A DNA stretch of 64,000 nt from Anisodus tanguticus (lineage: Eukaryota > Streptophyta > Magnoliopsida > Solanales > Solanaceae), in NCBI GenBank assembly GCA_034509755.1, contig CM067556.1, positions 12,485,501-12,549,500 of the forward strand, given 5' to 3'. Shown in pieces: positions 33,801-42,931 of the stretch. The translations under genes were made by a program, and so were the position numbers. Each line of letters starts with the position of its first letter. Position 1 is the first letter of the stretch. The notes below the pieces were generated by a model. The model was not told the DNA's origin and searched no databases. It saw only the letters and a list, made by a program, of their open reading frames with translations.

Positions 33801-36800
33801 CCATTCTTGTTTTATCTTGGGAGACAAATTGTCCAGGGACGTATAAAGGATACATTCGGGGCAATATTGTCTTAAGGACGAGTGCTACACTCGACTCGGC
33901 AAAAAAAACATTCTACATTTTTCCGTCTTCTACAAAACTCGGAATTTCCGCTTTTTACTTGAGTAACGATTGTAATTTCGATTCCATGTTGAATTATTGA
34001 AATCTTTATTTATCCTTTCGAATACTTGTAATAGTTAAATACTTCCGTCTCGCTTTATAAAGTACCATAGAGCAAAACTCCCAACGGTCCCTTATTGGGA
34101 GAAACCGGTGCCTTCGGCGATTATACACCGTGGCTAGCCGGTCGGCTTCAGAAAGGACACAAATGACGGCGTCTGGACATATCTGTCGGGATCCGTCGGA
34201 GACATAAGACCGTATGGCGGTTGATCATCACGGGTGTCACTTCCTTATTTACTAACTAAGGGACTACCGGAGATCAAGTGCTCGCTGTCTAGGGAAATGG
34301 GCTTAAAATCCAAAATATACGGACCAATACAAAAGTGGTAACCCAACCTTACTAACTGGAGATCCCAGTAATTTGGTTCAATGGGAAAACTAAGTTGTAA
34401 AGGTTCAGTTGATCACTTCATGGGAAGCATGAGCACTTCGGATAGTGATTTTTGAAAAGAAACACCAAATCTAAAGTCGTTCCCGCGATAGACGTTAAGT
34501 GCTATCTGCAGTATGGGTAAAGGTTAAGTTTTTCAAAACCTGTAATGATCCTCAACAGTTGAGGTTAGTTTTTTTGGGAAACTTTTAATGGTTCCTAACA
34601 CTTGTGAAGTGGGGTATAGCAGGATACCTTATAGGAGACCACCTATTTAAGTGCGAGGACGGGCCGCCTCAAATGAACGCATTTAAGAATTCAAGACGTT
34701 GTCCATGGCCAAAACGGACAAAACATTACGAAGAAGAGAGTAAGAGAATTTGTTGTGTTGGTATCATTGACTTGGCTTACACTAAACACTGACGGTTCAA
34801 GATATCACGTTCACCGCGCAGTAAGTAAGTCCGATGGTATTCAACTATGGAAGGTTCAAATCGAAGCTACCTCTCCTTATGCAACATCGGTCCGTGAAAT
34901 ATTGCTTTGGAAATGAAAAAGGCACCATGTGAGTGCGCCAAAATCTCTTTCAAGAGGGATTGTTGGAAATTTGCCTTTGGCGGGAGTTGCGACCGACCAA
35001 CTTTAACGGCTTAAACACTAGTGTTACGTATGTTGGAGAATCTGGTTCTTCACACATGCATGATCTACTAAGTACGTAGATAACCGTAGGGCCAAGAATC
35101 GTCAAATTTCATTGAGAAATGAAAGAGATATTGGTTCACGAAGTAAGGTGTTTGAAGCATGAAAAAGTGTGGTGTGTGATCAATTCTCCCTCATCGGTAG
35201 AGGAAGAAAGAATTATTGTGTATATAAGACTCGAAATTGGTTTGGGGTTTGGGACCCCAAGGGGTATCCCATGTGTTTAAAGGAGGGAGGACCTAGATGT
35301 GCTTCGGTTCAAGAAAAGACCACACGCGCGCCGCCGCCACCCGCCCGTCCCGTCCGGTTCGGTTCGGTTCCGGTTCCCGGTTTCTGGGTCACGGGCCACG
35401 GGCCGTGGGCCTTCTGATATTATCTTTTTGGGCCAGAGAACTTTTTCAGAAGTACAGTTTGATCCTAGAAGTTTCAGATGTACAATTTGGACCAAAATTC
35501 TTTCAGATGTACAGTTTGATCCCTGAAGTTTCAAAATGTACAGTTTGGTCCCTGAAGTTTTCAGAAAGTCAAAATTTGGACAGTCAAAGCAGAATAAACG
35601 CCAAGCGCTCAATTCAGCCATTTATTTTGGTTGAATTACTCCTCCTATAATGGTCAATCCGTTGGTCTTTCACCATTTATGTTGGTGGCTTTACTACCTC
35701 CATAATGGCCATTATTTGGTCATTATGGAGGCGATTTCGATCCCTCCCTCACCTATATAAACACCCCCTTACACCATTGTTGAGGACTAACACTTACATA
35801 TACACGAAAAATACAGAAGCATAAACAAGCAGAAAACTCTTCTTCCTACAACTTTCAAGCATCATTTCGTTACTCAATATTCTTCACGGTAGCATTTGAG
35901 TTTCCTTTGCTCAATTGTTCCATTGCTGTTTTATCTTGGGAGACAAATTGTCCAGGACGTATAAAGGATACATACGGGGCAATATTGTCTTAAGGACAGA
36001 GTGTCACACTCGACTCAGCAAAAACAGTTTCCAGTTTTTTTCTTGTTCAACAATTGTAATTTCAGATTTCTAGTTGAATTACTGAATCTTTGTTTATCAT
36101 TTCGAATACTTATAATAGTAATATACTTCCCGTACTGCATTATAAAGTACAATAGAGAAAGAACTCCAACATATCTCACATACATTAAAGTCCTGCAAAA
36201 TGCAAATTGACTCCAACATCTGGCATACACTCAGCTCTTGATTTGGGTGCTAGGTATTACAAGTCAGGTCTTTACACCCAGAATCCGAATGTCCCATACA
36301 TGAACATCTTTGTATTTCTGTTGACCACTTTAACTCAAGTCAGGTATACACATAATATAGTATATGTCACCATTACCATGTTGAAATCACTTAATGGGGG
36401 TGCCACAGCCACATGCAGTTAACCTCCGATGACCAAAGCCCATAGAATTAGGTTTAGCAAAGGAAGTTTCCACATCTATCACGCTTTAAAGTTGTTTTCT
36501 TTTTTTACCAAAGGGCTAAAGACTTTACCTTGACCTCATCCACATCAATTGTGAGAAAAGGGATATTTTGGTACATAGAAGAGAACTCCTCCATAAAGGG
36601 GTTCATTGCCACAGAGGGAATACACCAAACAGCAGTAAAGTGTGCCACAATCTACAAATACACAAACAGGGAAAAATTAATTTGTACACATACTAGAAAT
36701 AGAAAAACCTACAATAAAGATTCCAACTTGAAGAAAAGAATAAGTTTCAATCATGAATAAAAGGGGGATATTCTACACAAATATGGCAGGTTAGCCCGAT

Positions 36801-37134
36801 GCACTAAGCCCCGCTATGTGCAAGGTTCGGGGAAGGGCCGAATAACAAGTTCATTGTACGCAGTTTTACACTGCCCTATCCTGCATTTATGCAAGATGTT
36901 GTTTCTACGGCTCAAACGAATTGCAGCAATTTTACCAGTTAATCGAAGCTCCCTACATTCTGCACACATATGGCTTGTAAAAAAATCGAGATTTTTATTA
37001 GTCATGCTGGTTTTACTTACATGGCATCCTTGAACTGTGGTTTGATTTACATGGAAGTCCCATGATTCTTTAGAGTCTACCTTCACAACTCTTGATTTGG
37101 TACCATGTTCTTGGTCTCCCATTGTTTTGTTCAC
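21859..37134 (-). CDS. CXXS1-like: Thioredoxin-like protein of the CXXS1 type, 129 aa, 3 exons, with a 14.5-kb intron
   Basis: Cytosolic-type thioredoxin-fold protein with an atypical active site. Exons on the minus strand: 37134-37021 (38 codons), 36651-36529 (41 codons), 22011-21859 (50 codons plus stop). All junctions are GT-AG and phase 0. Exon 2 carries HFTAVWCIPSVAMNPF, where the second active-site Cys is Ser (WCIPS); exon 3 carries the cis-Pro loop NAMPTFLLLKDG and VDKLVGANPDEIKKRI. Arabidopsis CXXS1 has this CxxS layout and about 118 aa; starting at the second Met here (37122) gives 125 aa. Such monocysteinic forms are known for disulfide-isomerase-like rather than general reductase activity. 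Intron 2 (36528-22012) holds nested LTR elements, a LINE end and SINE tails, all inserted antisense to the gene. All catalytic-fold segments are intact, so it is probably functional if the intron is spliced. Confidence 0.9.
22012..22699. other. CXXS1 intron 2, 3' end
   Basis: Ordinary AT-rich intron next to the TTGGTAG acceptor. No repeat with clear ends and no coding sequence. Confidence 0.5.
22710..23550 (+). mobile_element. RTE-clade LINE, 3'-terminal fragment
   Basis: Frame-shifted pieces of the C-terminal part of an RTE reverse transcriptase: FKYLGSIIQDNGEIDDDITH (22722-22781), then a degraded stretch, then DKMREARLRWFGHVQRR and RRCERLAMDGFRR with GRPKKYWGEVIRQDMAQ (23011-23175). After the stop at 23242 comes a 3' UTR with CCCTCCCCAGACCCCAC and a (TTG)n tail at 23532-23550. 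Strongly 5'-truncated, typical for LINEs. Lies in CXXS1 intron 2, antisense to the gene. Confidence 0.85.
23551..24949. other. CXXS1 intron 2, unassigned
   Basis: No gene or delimited repeat. AAGAATTCAGTTAGATAATC and a neighbouring copy of GTTAGATAATCATCAAACTC (23813 and 23874) form a small direct repeat. Confidence 0.5.
24952..25078 (+). repeat. RTE-LINE/SINE 3' tail
   Basis: CTTGAACCGAGGGTCTTTCAG leads to CTACCAAGGTAGAGGTAAGA, CCCTCCCCAGACCCCAC and a (TTG)n end. It matches the tail of the LINE at 23424-23550, but no LINE coding sequence precedes it, so it may be a SINE that shares the LINE 3' end. Confidence 0.7.
25079..25898. other. CXXS1 intron 2, unassigned
   Basis: AT-rich; nothing recognised. 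It ends at the TATCT target duplication (25899-25903) of the outer LTR element. Confidence 0.5.
25904..26332 (+). repeat. Outer 5' LTR, truncated
   Basis: The first about 430 bp of the LTR only. It shares the ACGTAGATAACCGTAGGGCC block, the GGGACCCCAAGGGGTATCCC palindromic stretch and the GCGCGCGCGCC block with the full-length copies, then breaks off inside the GGGCCGTGGGCC repeats. Confidence 0.85.
27342..28715 (+). repeat. Inner 5' LTR (1,374 bp)
   Basis: TGTTGG...CCAACA ends. Contains a TCACGGG minisatellite (27767-27824), a 35-bp inverted repeat CCTCCATAATGGCC/GGCTATTATGGAGG at 28107-28141, a TATATAAA box at 28176-28183 and a roughly 37-bp tandem repeat (ACATATGCACGAAAATACAT units) at 28209-28340, presumably in the transcribed leader. 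Confidence 0.88.
28176..28183 (+). promoter_or_regulatory. LTR TATA box (inner 5' LTR)
   Basis: TATATAAA followed by ACACCCCATTACACCATT, conserved at the same place in the LTRs at 33541-33548 and 35754-35761. A stem-loop lies 35 bp upstream in all three. Confidence 0.65.
29041..29137. repeat. Tandem duplication, about 55-bp unit
   Basis: AAGTATTTTTCTTACTTGTC with its following ATAAGGATTAAATGAT-type tail is present twice in succession inside the inner element. Confidence 0.75.
29477..29740 (+). repeat. Array of about 70-bp degenerate repeats
   Basis: The motif TGGACACTCGGT or a close variant starts at about 29477, 29545, 29616 and 29687 (spacing 68-71 bp), with a fifth relative at 29003. Units also share GCCTCCGGC and GTGGGCC-type segments. 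Lies in the gag-proximal part of the inner element. Confidence 0.55.
32716..34086 (+). repeat. Inner 3' LTR (1,371 bp)
   Basis: Nearly the same as the LTR at 27342-28715, including minisatellite (33136-33185), stem-loop (33472-33506), TATA box (33541-33548) and 37-bp repeats (33573-33710). The terminal CA is CG here, at the junction with the GTCCC duplication. Confidence 0.88.
34961..36171 (+). repeat. Outer 3' LTR (1,211 bp)
   Basis: Complete LTR, TGTTGG to CCAACA, preceded by a purine tract. Diverged from the inner pair and shorter because it has fewer GGGTCACGGG units and only one copy of the 37-bp leader repeat. TATA box at 35754-35761, stem-loop at 35697-35731. Confidence 0.88.
36765..37015 (-). 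repeat. tRNA-derived SINE-like fragment in CXXS1 intron 1
   Basis: Contains CCCGATGCACTAAGCCCCGC, GGTTCGGGGAAGGGCCG, TTGTACGCAGTTTTACACTG and TGTTTCTACGGCTC, in the order seen in a widespread plant SINE whose reverse strand carries the tRNA-like promoter boxes. It almost fills the intron between exons 1 and 2. Strand is inferred from that orientation. Confidence 0.6.
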
Positions 37135-39067
37135 TAGTCACTAAAGAGATGAAAAGGGAGGTCTATTTTCGTTAGATTTAAGAATTGGATCCCACTTTAT
37201 GCATTTTTGGTTTATGAAAATTTTGGACCTTTCCCGAAGTTTTTTCCTTATCTGGTTTTAATTAATGACTATTGGATTGTGCACACAGCCCGCACTAGAT
37301 ATTAAGCATGAAGGTTTTGAACTTTGTGATTGTTTTTTCCTTATCTGATTTTAGTAATGACAATTGGGTTAGGCACAACTGCATAATTATAGAGATTCTT
37401 CAAGGAATTGCAGTTACATTCTATAGCACGGATAAAGAGTAATCCTGGTAAACACCTAGGTCAGTATACTTCAGGGATTTATTTGCAGTTTTACTAAACT
37501 TTATGGCTTCATTTATAATTATTGCCTATTAAAACCTTAGCCAAATTGAGTGAAGGATGTCACCTGGGTCTCACTCGTTAAGGAGAATACTGGGCCCGAG
37601 CTGATTTGCACATATAGGATCTTTCTGCGGTATCATTTAAAATGTAACCTTGTTAAGCGAAATAGTGCAAAAATAACCATTTTTTTAAAGTAGGAGCAAA
37701 ATTCTAACATGTCGCCAAGATTTTCTATTTGATATTGGGCAATATTTCCTTATCAGCAAGTTATGGTGATCATCAGGATTTCAGTCACAAGACTTGTCTT
37801 AACAACAAGTTATGATAGTCGTTAGAATTTTGGCCACAAATTTTGATGAATTAACAATTGTTTACAACATTTATGATTAAAAAATTCTGTTTTCAGGATT
37901 CTTGGTTAAATCCTGCCGATCAGCATAATTTGTTGTGTGAAAATTTCAGCAACACATTTTCCCTTCAAAATTATGCCTCGTTGGGTTCTTTGTGGAATAA
38001 GGACATATTTGGTCCAGCTAACAATAGGAGAATGGTTGGGTCAAACTACTTATGAATGGAATTCCTTATATTAAATGATAATTTTGATACTTCATATATT
38101 TGGCTAAATCTTAAAAGTTTTGTTTAATCTTAAAATTCAAATTCTGTCAAATTCTTCACATAAACTGAGATGAAATAGTCTGTGATAAGCATAAAATTTT
38201 GGAAGTTCCTCCTCTTCACCTTCAATTGGAGGTAGTACTTATTTGTTCCGGTCTAAAAATCGAAAACCTTCTAGTGAAGTGAAGCAATGACAATTAGATT
38301 AACTTTATAATAATTTATATACTGAATAAAAAGTATTATTTTGACGCTCTTTCTCTAAGCTTGGCCACAAAATGGCTCGGCTTCCCTTTGAAAGAGATAT
38401 TAGGGTCATCTACAGGAACACAAATTTTGATTCAGTATTATCTATTCGATCACTTAAACATATGGTAAGAGTTACCGACATGTGACAAGAAGGCCATGAT
38501 TCAAATTTTGAAAGAAGGCCATGATTCAAATTTTGAAAACATATGTTTGCAAAAATGTATGAACCCTGGATGAAAGAAAAAATATTTCCTCCCTTTTACT
38601 AAATCACGGGGAGTCTCGAATAATTATCGGATAAATTAAATTATCGTGACGATGTCGAAAAACTGCATATAATAGTTTCAATGTAATCTTAGTTGTATTA
38701 TGAAAGTTTAGTGCATCGGACTATCTTTTTTATTAGATAGACAAACTCTACAAGTTTCATCAATTTCAACATATATTTATCATGCATGATGACGTGTACA
38801 TCCAAAATTTACTTGGTCCAGGTGTCAAGATGCTACAGCTTGGAAAAGAAACTAATCCAACATGTCAAGAGGTAAGGCATTGATTGGCTCATAGCATATC
38901 CAAAGACAGATAAGGTGATCCTAAGTGTAATCACTCTGCATCACAGACACAAGAAATTGCAACATCCACATCATACGTACCACAAACATGAACTTATAAT
39001 TCCCAATCACTTTTAATCAATCTTACCTGAAACATTTTTTCACCAAAAAAACAACAGGCCCTGAGAG
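37135..39067. other. Divergent intergenic region between CXXS1 (-) and PsbQ (+)
   Basis: Should contain both promoters. No gene seen. A 25-bp tandem duplication (AGAAGGCCATGATTCAAATT) lies at about 38487-38537. Confidence 0.55.
38909..38917 (+). promoter_or_regulatory. Possible I-box in the PsbQ promoter
   Basis: GATAAGGTG, about 160 bp before the PsbQ start codon, fits the GATAAG I-box found in many light-regulated photosynthesis promoters. ATTGG (a reversed CCAAT) lies nearby at 38883. Sequence match only. Confidence 0.35.
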
Positions 39068-40765
39068 ATGGCTCATGCTATGGCTTCTATGGGTGGCCTA
39101 ATTGGTTCTTCACAAACTGTCTTGGATGGTAGCCTCCAGCTCAGTGGCTCAGCCAGCTTGAGCACTGTTAACACCAGCAGAATTGTCTTGGCTAGACCAG
39201 GGTCCAGCATTAGAGCCCAGCAGGGGTCTGTTGACACCGAGACTAGCCGTAGAGCCGTCATTGGTCTTGTTGCTGCTGGCCTAGCTGGTTCTTTTGCTAA
39301 AGCAGCTTTTGCTGAAGCCAGGTCAATCAAGATTGGAGGCGCTCCTCCTCTATCTGGTGGACTGCGTAAGTCGTCTTGCTTTTGGTTAAGGCCTTTATTG
39401 AACTTTTTTTCTTTCTTAATTTCCAGTGGTGAATCAACATTTAGAGTCTGTGTGTTCCGCTTTTTATTGATGTTACCGTTTCTTTTTCAAGCACATGAGT
39501 ATATAATCCAAGTTACACGCTATGGCCTTTGTCGAACCTTCTGCCTCTAGTCTAGATCCGCCACTGATTATTGGAACGACACAATAGTAATAACAGATAT
39601 ACTTATGGACAATCGATAGCAAGATTCTCATGTCCAGGAGAGAGAACACAAGACTCTCCAATGCTGCATTTCAATTAAATTTAGTTTTGTTTTATTTTTC
39701 GTTAATAGGACTTTTAGATCAAGCAACTGGTTATAGCTATATCAGCAGTAACAATAGATAGATGGACCAAGGAATAAATTAAGATCTGTTATTAGATCAT
39801 GTAAAAAAAATCCTGAAGTGAATTAAAAGAGAGAATTAAGTTTTGAGAAAAGAAAAAACAGAAGGGGCTCATAGTAAGTACTAGTTAAAGATTACATTTG
39901 ACAAGACGATTTCAATCCTTTTGAACGGTCTATAACTTGAATGTGAAGCAATAGACTTCATAAGCTATACAAAAGAATACACCTTCCCAAATTGAGAAAC
40001 TCTGAAATTACTTGGATTCAGTATTGAGTTAGTACTTGAATCAACCTTTATGCATTGCATTGTATACCGAAACAATAAACAATAGGATCTTTAGAAGTAG
40101 TAATGCAGTTGGAACTATCATGGTTTCTCATTTTGGTTAAATTAGATACATATAGCAAATTCCAACAATTCAGTAACTAACTATATTGCAAGAACTAGAA
40201 AAGATAATGTATGATATAGCATATGGAATGTATGTACTCATGCGGAGGATTTGGGTTTTGGCAGCTGGAACTGAAAACTCAGATGAGGCAAGGGACTTTA
40301 GTTTGCCATTGAAGAATAGATTTTACCTTCAACCATTGACTCCAGCTGAGGCAGCCGAGAGAGTTAAGGAGTCAGCCAAGGAGATTGTTAGCGTCAAGAA
40401 TTTCATCGACAAGAAGGCCTGGCCATATGTCCAGAATGACCTTCGTCTTAGATCAGAATACCTTCGTTATGACCTTAAGACTGTCATCTCTGCTAAGCCA
40501 AAGGAAGAGAAGGGAAAACTCCAGGACCTGACTGGAAAGCTCTTGAAGACAATTAGTGATGTAAGTCAAATGTCTAAATTCTTGGTTACATGAATGATAT
40601 AGCAATTGGATGGATTGGTTATGATTTCGCGTTCTTCTGACAATCTGTTTGTTTTCCTTTTCTCAGCTGGACTATGCAGCAAAGACCAAGAACAGCACTC
40701 AAGCAGAGAAGTACTATGCTGATACTATATCTACCTTAAATGATGTTTTGGCCACCGTTGGCTAG
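39068..40765 (+). CDS. PSBQ: Oxygen-evolving enhancer protein 3 (PsbQ), 230 aa, 3 exons
   Basis: Extrinsic lumenal subunit of photosystem II that stabilises the manganese cluster and the calcium and chloride requirement of water oxidation. Exons 39068-39365, 40265-40560 and 40667-40765, all GT-AG; phases 1 and 0 join to 230 aa, the normal precursor size. Residues 1-50 are a Ser-rich chloroplast transit peptide. A lumen-targeting signal follows with twin arginine (R61-R62) and a hydrophobic stretch, pointing to Tat import, then cleavage after A82 (AFA|EAR). The mature part (about 148 aa) holds PPLSGGLPGTENSDEARD, RFYLQPLTPAEAAERVK, the DLRLRSEYLRYDLKTVISAK helix segment and the C-terminal NDVLATVG. 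No defects seen. The first ATG at 39068 is chosen because the transit peptide starts there. Confidence 0.96.
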
Positions 40766-41099
40766 AAAGATTTTCTGTACTATGCTATTACTTCCTGTAA
40801 GTTAACGAATACTTCTTGAATCCAATTGTGAAGAATGATTTTGGATGTTACGCCAATCTTTAATTTGTTTCGCATAATAAAAAATCTACGTCTGCTTTGA
40901 AGTTACAGTAGATCTCCTAAGTTCCGGTTGCAACAGGAAGTACATGACCAAACCTAACCTTCAGATGTACATAGCCTTCCTGCTTGACTCAAATTTAAGT
41001 ACTTGAATGTTTAGTATTAGCATGCAGAGGGATAGATAAGTAACAACGAGGACGCTAATACGCAAAGAAGTACTGTAATCATATAGTAACAATTAGGCC
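40766..41099. other. PsbQ 3' flank
   Basis: Presumed 3' UTR with an AATAAAAA-type polyadenylation signal near 40876; nothing else seen. Confidence 0.5.
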
Positions 41100-41690
41100 A
41101 CAAAATCATTGCGAAACATGCATTGAATATTGAACTAGTAAAAGTTGTAGGTATAAATGGTTTCAGAAAGGTTAAACGAAATAAAAGATGAGTCGAGAGA
41201 TGGCTCTCTATTGCCCTGTATATATATGCTTTTACGGTAATGGACAATAGTCTCTCAAGATAAAACATCAACAATCAACAATACAAAGCAAGTAAGGTTG
41301 ATTCTGGCGAAGAAAATGAATATAGAATAAAATGCTGAAGAGGAGAGGATCTGTGTGTTTCTGTATTCTCTTTTTTCTTTAGAACTGAACAGAAGGGTTT
41401 AATTTATAGGAAAGAGGAGGGTGTTTCTGACTGTTGAAGTCAGATTAGTTGCAACGTTTCAGAGTCGTTGCAACGTTTGGTTATCTCCGGGACCAAAATG
41501 TAAATAGAAATATTTCATGGACCAAAAAAATAATTCCGGAAGACAGCCCATGCCCAGTGACCCAACCCGACCCGGACCGGACGGGCAGCGGCGGCGTTTG
41601 ACAATAAATATTCTGCTTTCGTTTCTCTCGTATTGAGCAATGACTTAAACTAATTCTTGTTAGTGAAGGCTGCATATTAGAAGAGAGTAA
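41100..41690 (-). mobile_element. Degenerate LTR fragment of the copia family
   Basis: Read on the minus strand it contains a GGTCGGGTCACTGGGC GC-rich block, 'TTTTTTTGGTCCATGAAATA', a TTTTATCTTGAGAGACTATTG-like stretch and GAGAGCCATCTCTCGACTCA. These match parts of the LTRs in 25904-36171 and of the LTR at 63719-64000. No clean ends or target duplication. It sits just 3' of the broken DUF1218 gene. Confidence 0.65.
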
Positions 41691-41700
41691 TTTTTGGTAC

Positions 41701-42788
41701 TCATGCATGGCCTCCAGGTTGATTCAGCTTCTTATCTTCCTGGATGGTGGCAGTAGCAGAGATGTAATAGGAAATTGAGTAAAGTCCATGGATAATGCAC
41801 AATATCCCTCCTATCGACAAGAATCGATGGTGTGATATGCCACAAGATTTTCTTGCCTTCCCGTTTGACAGTGTTCCAGCTACCAGCAATGAGAATGCAA
41901 TGGCCAAAATAATCCTAGTTTCAAAACAATTTTCTTAAATATACAACCATGAATAAGATGATAAATAAACAAAATTCAAGATATCATGCATGTATGTATC
42001 ATGAGCAAAGGCGGATTTAGATTTTTAAGCAGTGGATACTATAGCAATTTAATCACGTCTCTAGGTGGACCTCTCTGCCGCAAATCTGAATTAGTCGGCC
42101 TAGTAGGCAACTAGGTCTCGGATATCTCGAATGGTCATTCTGTAAAAAATCAATGCTCGAGGGAGGGGAATTTAGAAATTACCACTGGAATACAAATGAA
42201 GCAAAAGCACTGTTGCAGCCAATCCTAGCTTAAAAGCTTCATAGCTTGGATCTCTACATTCAAAGATCCACACCTTTAACTCTTGAACCTGTTCCAACAA
42301 ATCAAACCTAACTGCATTAATTACCAAAAAATAACAAGAATTTCATACCTAATTTCCTCATCAACATGAAAAATGATGTTCAAAATATAACTAAGTAGAT
42401 ATAAGTGTGCCTCTCTAAACTAAGGTTGTTTTGATGAAATGACTACACATTTCAATATGGTATAAGAGCATATTGATGTCCTGGATTTGAGTCTCACTGT
42501 CATCATTATAAAAAATTTAAAAAAAAATCACGTGTTTGGCTCATGAATAAGAATCATAACTGCACGTAAAGAGCGTATTGAGAATATAATTAAGTAAATA
42601 AAAGTGCGCTTTCGCTAACCTAAACTTTAGATAAAATGATCACACACTTCAACAATTTATACTAATCAAATTTACCAAAGAATATTTGCCTTACTTTGCT
42701 CTACCTCAGCTTGAATTCCTAGTATACCAGCTGCAACATCCAAAATCACAAGAAGAAGGCAAACAAGAATGTCAATGTTTTTAGCCAA
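41701..42788 (-). pseudogene. DUF1218 family membrane protein, broken copy
   Basis: Three exon remnants on the minus strand. 42788 to about 42682 encodes AKNIDILVCLLLVILDVAAG and GILGIQAE (first membrane helix). 42311-42183 encodes VWIFECRDPSYEAFKLGLAA. 41914-41701 encodes AIAFSLLVAGTLSNGKARKS, SCGISHHRFLSIGG and the C-terminal LNQPGGHA with stop at 41701-41703. These are the conserved segments of plant DUF1218 proteins (the family of MWL and DESIGUAL proteins). Two defects: the codon where Met is expected is TTG (42788-42786) with no in-frame ATG before the upstream stop, and the segment normally joining the second and third helices (about 35 residues, Cys-rich) is absent, leaving incompatible splice phases. 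Function is therefore unlikely unless an unseen exon exists. Confidence 0.72.
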
Positions 42789-42869
42789 CTTTGACAATAA
42801 TCTAGTTAATTAACTACTTTCAGATTAGAGACAGCTCAAAATTTTGTTATTCTCTTAGTTTGTTAAAGC

Positions 42870-42872
<3 letters not shown>

Positions 42873-42928
<56 letters not shown>
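42873..42928. repeat. (AT)28 microsatellite
   Basis: Uninterrupted AT dinucleotides upstream of the DUF1218 remnant. Confidence 0.97.

Positions 42929-42931
<3 letters not shown>

Larger units (their letters stand above)
27342..34086 (+). mobile_element. Inner Ty1/copia element nested in the outer one
   Basis: 5' LTR 27342-28715, internal region 28716-32715, 3' LTR 32716-34086. Target duplication GTCCC at 27337-27341 and 34087-34091 lies in the outer element's 3' internal region. The uninterrupted version of that site (GGACGTCCCTTATTGGG) survives in the inner copy itself at 31831. Pol is decayed: an integrase trace around 30225-30410 (the IFIDD core with the LLKSKDE segment) and an RNase H trace around 31640-31800. 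Gag cannot be read. CAG and CTG trimers are nearly missing from the internal region. Confidence 0.85.
25904..36171 (+). mobile_element. Outer Ty1/copia element with a same-family element nested inside
   Basis: Outer 5' LTR begins TGTTGGAAATTTGCC at 25904, outer 3' LTR ends CTCCAACA at 36171, and a perfect TATCT duplication flanks the whole (25899-25903, 36172-36176). The outer internal region survives as 26333-27341 (degraded RNase H with the DANW motif near 27162) and 34087-34960 (3' untranslated part, then polypurine AAGAGGGA at 34952-34959). The outer 5' LTR is cut at about 26332 by a deletion that also removed gag and most of pol. Everything between 27342 and 34086 is a second insertion. 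Total 10.3 kb, antisense to the CXXS1 gene. Confidence 0.88.

Noticed and set aside
28716..34086. CpG decay in the outer copy as the sole cause of the CAG/CTG difference
   Set aside because: It could explain CGG/CAG and CCG/CTG pairs, but not CGAG/CAG or CTCG/CTG length changes, nor the loss of the DANW Trp and the LTR terminal CA in the inner copy.
25904..36171. Tandem duplication of host DNA as the cause of the four repeated blocks
   Set aside because: TGTTGG/CAACA ends and two different perfect 5-bp target duplications show nested LTR insertions instead.
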